Source of the DNA: an uncultured Actinomycetes bacterium
Lineage (GTDB): Bacteria; Actinomycetota; Actinomycetes; Nanopelagicales; Nanopelagicaceae
Assembly: GCA_903918325.1 (NCBI GenBank)
Contig: CAIXDY010000186.1
Span: 1-7,724 of the forward strand
Length of the DNA stretch: 7,724 nucleotides
Direction of reading: 5' to 3'
Shown here: positions 5,996 to 7,724 of the stretch, piece by piece
Layout: each line of letters opens with the position of its first letter
How positions within the stretch are numbered: position 1 is the first letter of the stretch
Notes under the pieces: generated by a model
Databases searched by the model: none
Told to the model about the DNA's origin: nothing
What the model saw: only the letters and a program-made list of their open reading frames with translations
Program-made: the position numbers and the translations under genes

Positions 5996-6030
5996 AAGTA
6001 TTTTTGCTTATCTTAAATTGTGAGATTTAT
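5991..6030. other. AT-rich tract next to the DnaA-box-like cluster (candidate unwinding element)
   Basis: By eye count, 8 G or C in 40 bp (about 20%), far below the surrounding sequence. It contains the imperfect AT palindrome CAAAA-GTAT-TTTTG (5993-6006) and overlaps the dehydrogenase stop codon at 6027-6029. Its position on the 5' side of boxes oriented as TTATCCACA matches where an unwinding element lies relative to box R1 in Escherichia coli oriC. It could also simply be an AT-rich gene end. Confidence 0.4.
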
Positions 6031-7724
6031 GCACGCACTCGTTCGTTGTTTGGATCAAACAAAGGCTCGGCGCAAATAACTGCGTTGTGCCATCGGCCAA
6101 AGAATTCAACCTCCACCGCAGTTCCAACGGCAGTGTGCTCGATAGGCACATATGCATAAGCAATAGCTTTTTTAATTGTGTAGCCCTGCCCGCCCGATTT
6201 AATGCGGCCAACGATTTGATCGCCGATGCGAATAGGTTCTGAACCAAAGGGCACGCACGTGATGTCATCAAAAGTGAGGGCAACTAACTTACGTTTGACT
6301 TGCACTTGGGCCGCGATTGCAGCGCTTTTACCGTGGAAGTTTTCTTTCTTTAATGAAACAGCAAAACCTAAGCCAGCTTCATAAGGATTAGTTTCGGAGT
6401 TAATTTCACCAGCCCATGCACGATAACCTTTTTCAAGTCGCAACGATTCAATGGCACGATAACCGCAGGCTTTAATTCCATGCACTTTACCGGCTCCCAT
6501 AATTTTTAGCCAAACGTTTAATGCCTCATCGATTGGAACATAGATTTCCCAACCGAGTTCACCAACATAGGTTAAACGAGTGGCACGAACCGTGATACCA
6601 GCGATTGTTAATTTCTGCGAAGTCATAAATGGAAAAGCTGCATGGGAAAGATCAGTGTCGGTAAGTGATTGCAGAATCGTGCGCGATTTTGGTCCCATGA
6701 TTGCAAAGCAGGCAAGATCGCGAGTGATATTAGTAATTTCTACATCATCGAAAGAATGCTCGCGGCGCATTTTTTCTAACCAACCAAAATCATGGACCGC
6801 AAAAGCAGTGCCAGTAACAATAAAGAATTCATTTGTATCGGTCTGTGTAACGGTGTAATCCGATTCAATTCCAGCGCGGGAGTTAAGGGCTTGTGTGTAT
6901 GTTGTTTTACCCACACCTTTAACAACGTTATTGGCGCACACATAATTGAGGAATTCGGCAGCCCTGGCACCACGTATACGGGCTTTAGCAAAGCTCGATT
7001 CATCAAATAAACCAGCGTTATTACGCGTTGCATGGTGCTCAACCTGCACGGCATTAGACCAATAATTTCCAAGCCAATCTTTAGGGCGCAGTGCATCGTT
7101 ACCGATATTTGTGCCGTAAAAATTAACGCGCTCCCATGATGCTTTTTCGCCAAACACTGCGCCATTTTCTTTATGCCATTCATAGACGGGTGACATAAAT
7201 TTTGGTCGTGCTGATTTACGTTCTTCACCTGGGTAATGAATGTCGTAATACTCTTCATAATTTTCAGTAATGCGTTGCAAAGTAAAGTCAGGGGATTCAT
7301 ACGATGCACCAAAGCGTTTAATATCCATGTGCCACAAATCCATAGTGGGCTCACCGGCCACAACCCATTCAGCTACAACTTTTCCAATTCCACCGGCACC
7401 CGCGATTCCATGTGCACAGAAACCTGCAGCGACAAAGAAACCACCGACCGAGGTTTCGCCTAAACAAAATTCATTGTCGGGTGTGAAACCTTCGGGGCCA
7501 TTAATAAAACTTTTAATTCCAACTTCGGACATTTTAGGTACGCGCTTTTGTGAAGCTTCAGCAATATCGGTAAAGCGATCCCAATCTTCGGCCAATAATG
7601 AGTTGTTAAAGTTAGCTGGAATATCATCGATAGTGTTGTAATCAGCCGACCACGCTTTGGATGTGCGTTCATAGCCGCCCATTAATAAACCTGAAACTTC
7701 TTGACGGAAATAAATGAGATTGTC
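6027..7724 (-). CDS. Dimethylglycine/sarcosine dehydrogenase-type FAD and folate oxidoreductase, C-terminal part
   Basis: The last 565 residues of a protein that continues past the right edge; the family is usually about 800-850 residues. The open frame runs to the last base and begins DNLIYFRQEVSGLLMGGYE, typical of the DAO-fold FAD domain, which ends near residue 125. A FAO_M-like linker (about 125-190) leads to a GcvT-like folate-binding domain (about 195-455) with TYVGELGWEIYVP (385-397) and LRLEKGYRAWAGEINSETNP (428-447). A GCV_T_C barrel (about 478-555) follows. Asp289 in AGIESDYTV may be the folate-contacting residue. Such enzymes remove an N-methyl group from dimethylglycine or sarcosine and pass the C1 unit to tetrahydrofolate, linking betaine or choline breakdown to one-carbon metabolism. 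The FAD-binding N-terminus, including the site of any covalent flavin, is not visible, so the exact substrate is open. The start codon is outside the window; the stop is TAA at 6027. Confidence 0.88.
   Translation of the reverse strand, partial: DNLIYFRQEVSGLLMGGYERTSKAWSADYNTIDDIPANFNNSLLAEDWDRFTDIAEASQKRVPKMSEVGIKSFINGPEGFTPDNEFCLGETSVGGFFVAAGFCAHGIAGAGGIGKVVAEWVVAGEPTMDLWHMDIKRFGASYESPDFTLQRITENYEEYYDIHYPGEERKSARPKFMSPVYEWHKENGAVFGEKASWERVNFYGTNIGNDALRPKDWLGNYWSNAVQVEHHATRNNAGLFDESSFAKARIRGARAAEFLNYVCANNVVKGVGKTTYTQALNSRAGIESDYTVTQTDTNEFFIVTGTAFAVHDFGWLEKMRREHSFDDVEITNITRDLACFAIMGPKSRTILQSLTDTDLSHAAFPFMTSQKLTIAGITVRATRLTYVGELGWEIYVPIDEALNVWLKIMGAGKVHGIKACGYRAIESLRLEKGYRAWAGEINSETNPYEAGLGFAVSLKKENFHGKSAAIAAQVQVKRKLVALTFDDITCVPFGSEPIRIGDQIVGRIKSGGQGYTIKKAIAYAYVPIEHTAVGTAVEVEFFGRWHNAVICAEPLFDPNNERVRA

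Noticed and set aside
5926..6159. 77-residue plus-strand frame starting in the dnaB upstream region
   Set aside because: It starts in the GC palindrome, crosses the AT-rich tract and runs antisense into the dehydrogenase gene. There is no Shine-Dalgarno or motif.
6776..7363. 195-residue open frame on the minus strand, and several plus-strand frames across 6580-7641
   Set aside because: They lie over the well-supported dehydrogenase reading frame and show no recognisable motifs.
1..7724. tRNA, rRNA, CRISPR array, insertion sequence or attachment site
   Set aside because: No cloverleaf, regular direct-repeat/spacer pattern, transposase or terminal inverted repeats were found. Non-coding sequence is nearly all in 1443-1536 and 5751-6026.

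Overview
The window reads as a chromosomal segment of a moderate- to low-GC actinobacterium. The markers are a Dcd with the mycobacterial-type bifunctional dCTP deaminase/dUTPase residues, a FadE5-like acyl-CoA dehydrogenase of about 610 residues, GTG starts, and two genes with no Shine-Dalgarno that look leaderless. The modest GC content, tight packing and gene set would fit a streamlined freshwater lineage such as the acI/Nanopelagicales group. That placement is an inference, not a measurement. I see no mobile element, CRISPR array, tRNA or rRNA.

Layout. Positions 1-1442 (minus strand) hold an apparent operon dcd-lemA-M48 protease; the protease runs off the left edge and its ATG overlaps the lemA stop by one base. 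A short divergent spacer follows. Then come two plus-strand genes, a FadE5-like acyl-CoA dehydrogenase (1537-3363) and a ten-helix EamA/DMT-family transporter (3381-4301). The transporter stop codon abuts the stop codon of the convergent replicative helicase gene dnaB (4302-5750, minus). Upstream of dnaB is a 276-bp non-coding region (5751-6026), the most unusual part of the window. Beyond it, 6027-7724 (minus) is the C-terminal two thirds of a dimethylglycine/sarcosine dehydrogenase-type flavoprotein with a folate-binding GcvT-like half; its N-terminus lies off the right edge.

The main point of interest is the 5751-6026 region. It contains at least seven 9-mers resembling DnaA boxes, all in the same orientation. 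Most are spaced about 12 bp apart, and the cluster ends in a roughly 20% GC tract of 40 bp. It also holds a perfect 13-bp G/C palindrome with one central base and a perfect 7-bp-arm inverted repeat closer to dnaB. This could be a chromosomal origin placed beside dnaB, or a DnaA-controlled dnaB regulatory region. The sequence alone cannot decide, and no dnaA or dnaN is in view.

The genes do not form one pathway. Nucleotide metabolism (dcd), envelope quality control (lemA and the M48 protease), fatty acid oxidation (fadE), export (EamA), replication (dnaB) and methylamine/one-carbon catabolism (the dehydrogenase) sit side by side, as in a compact genome.
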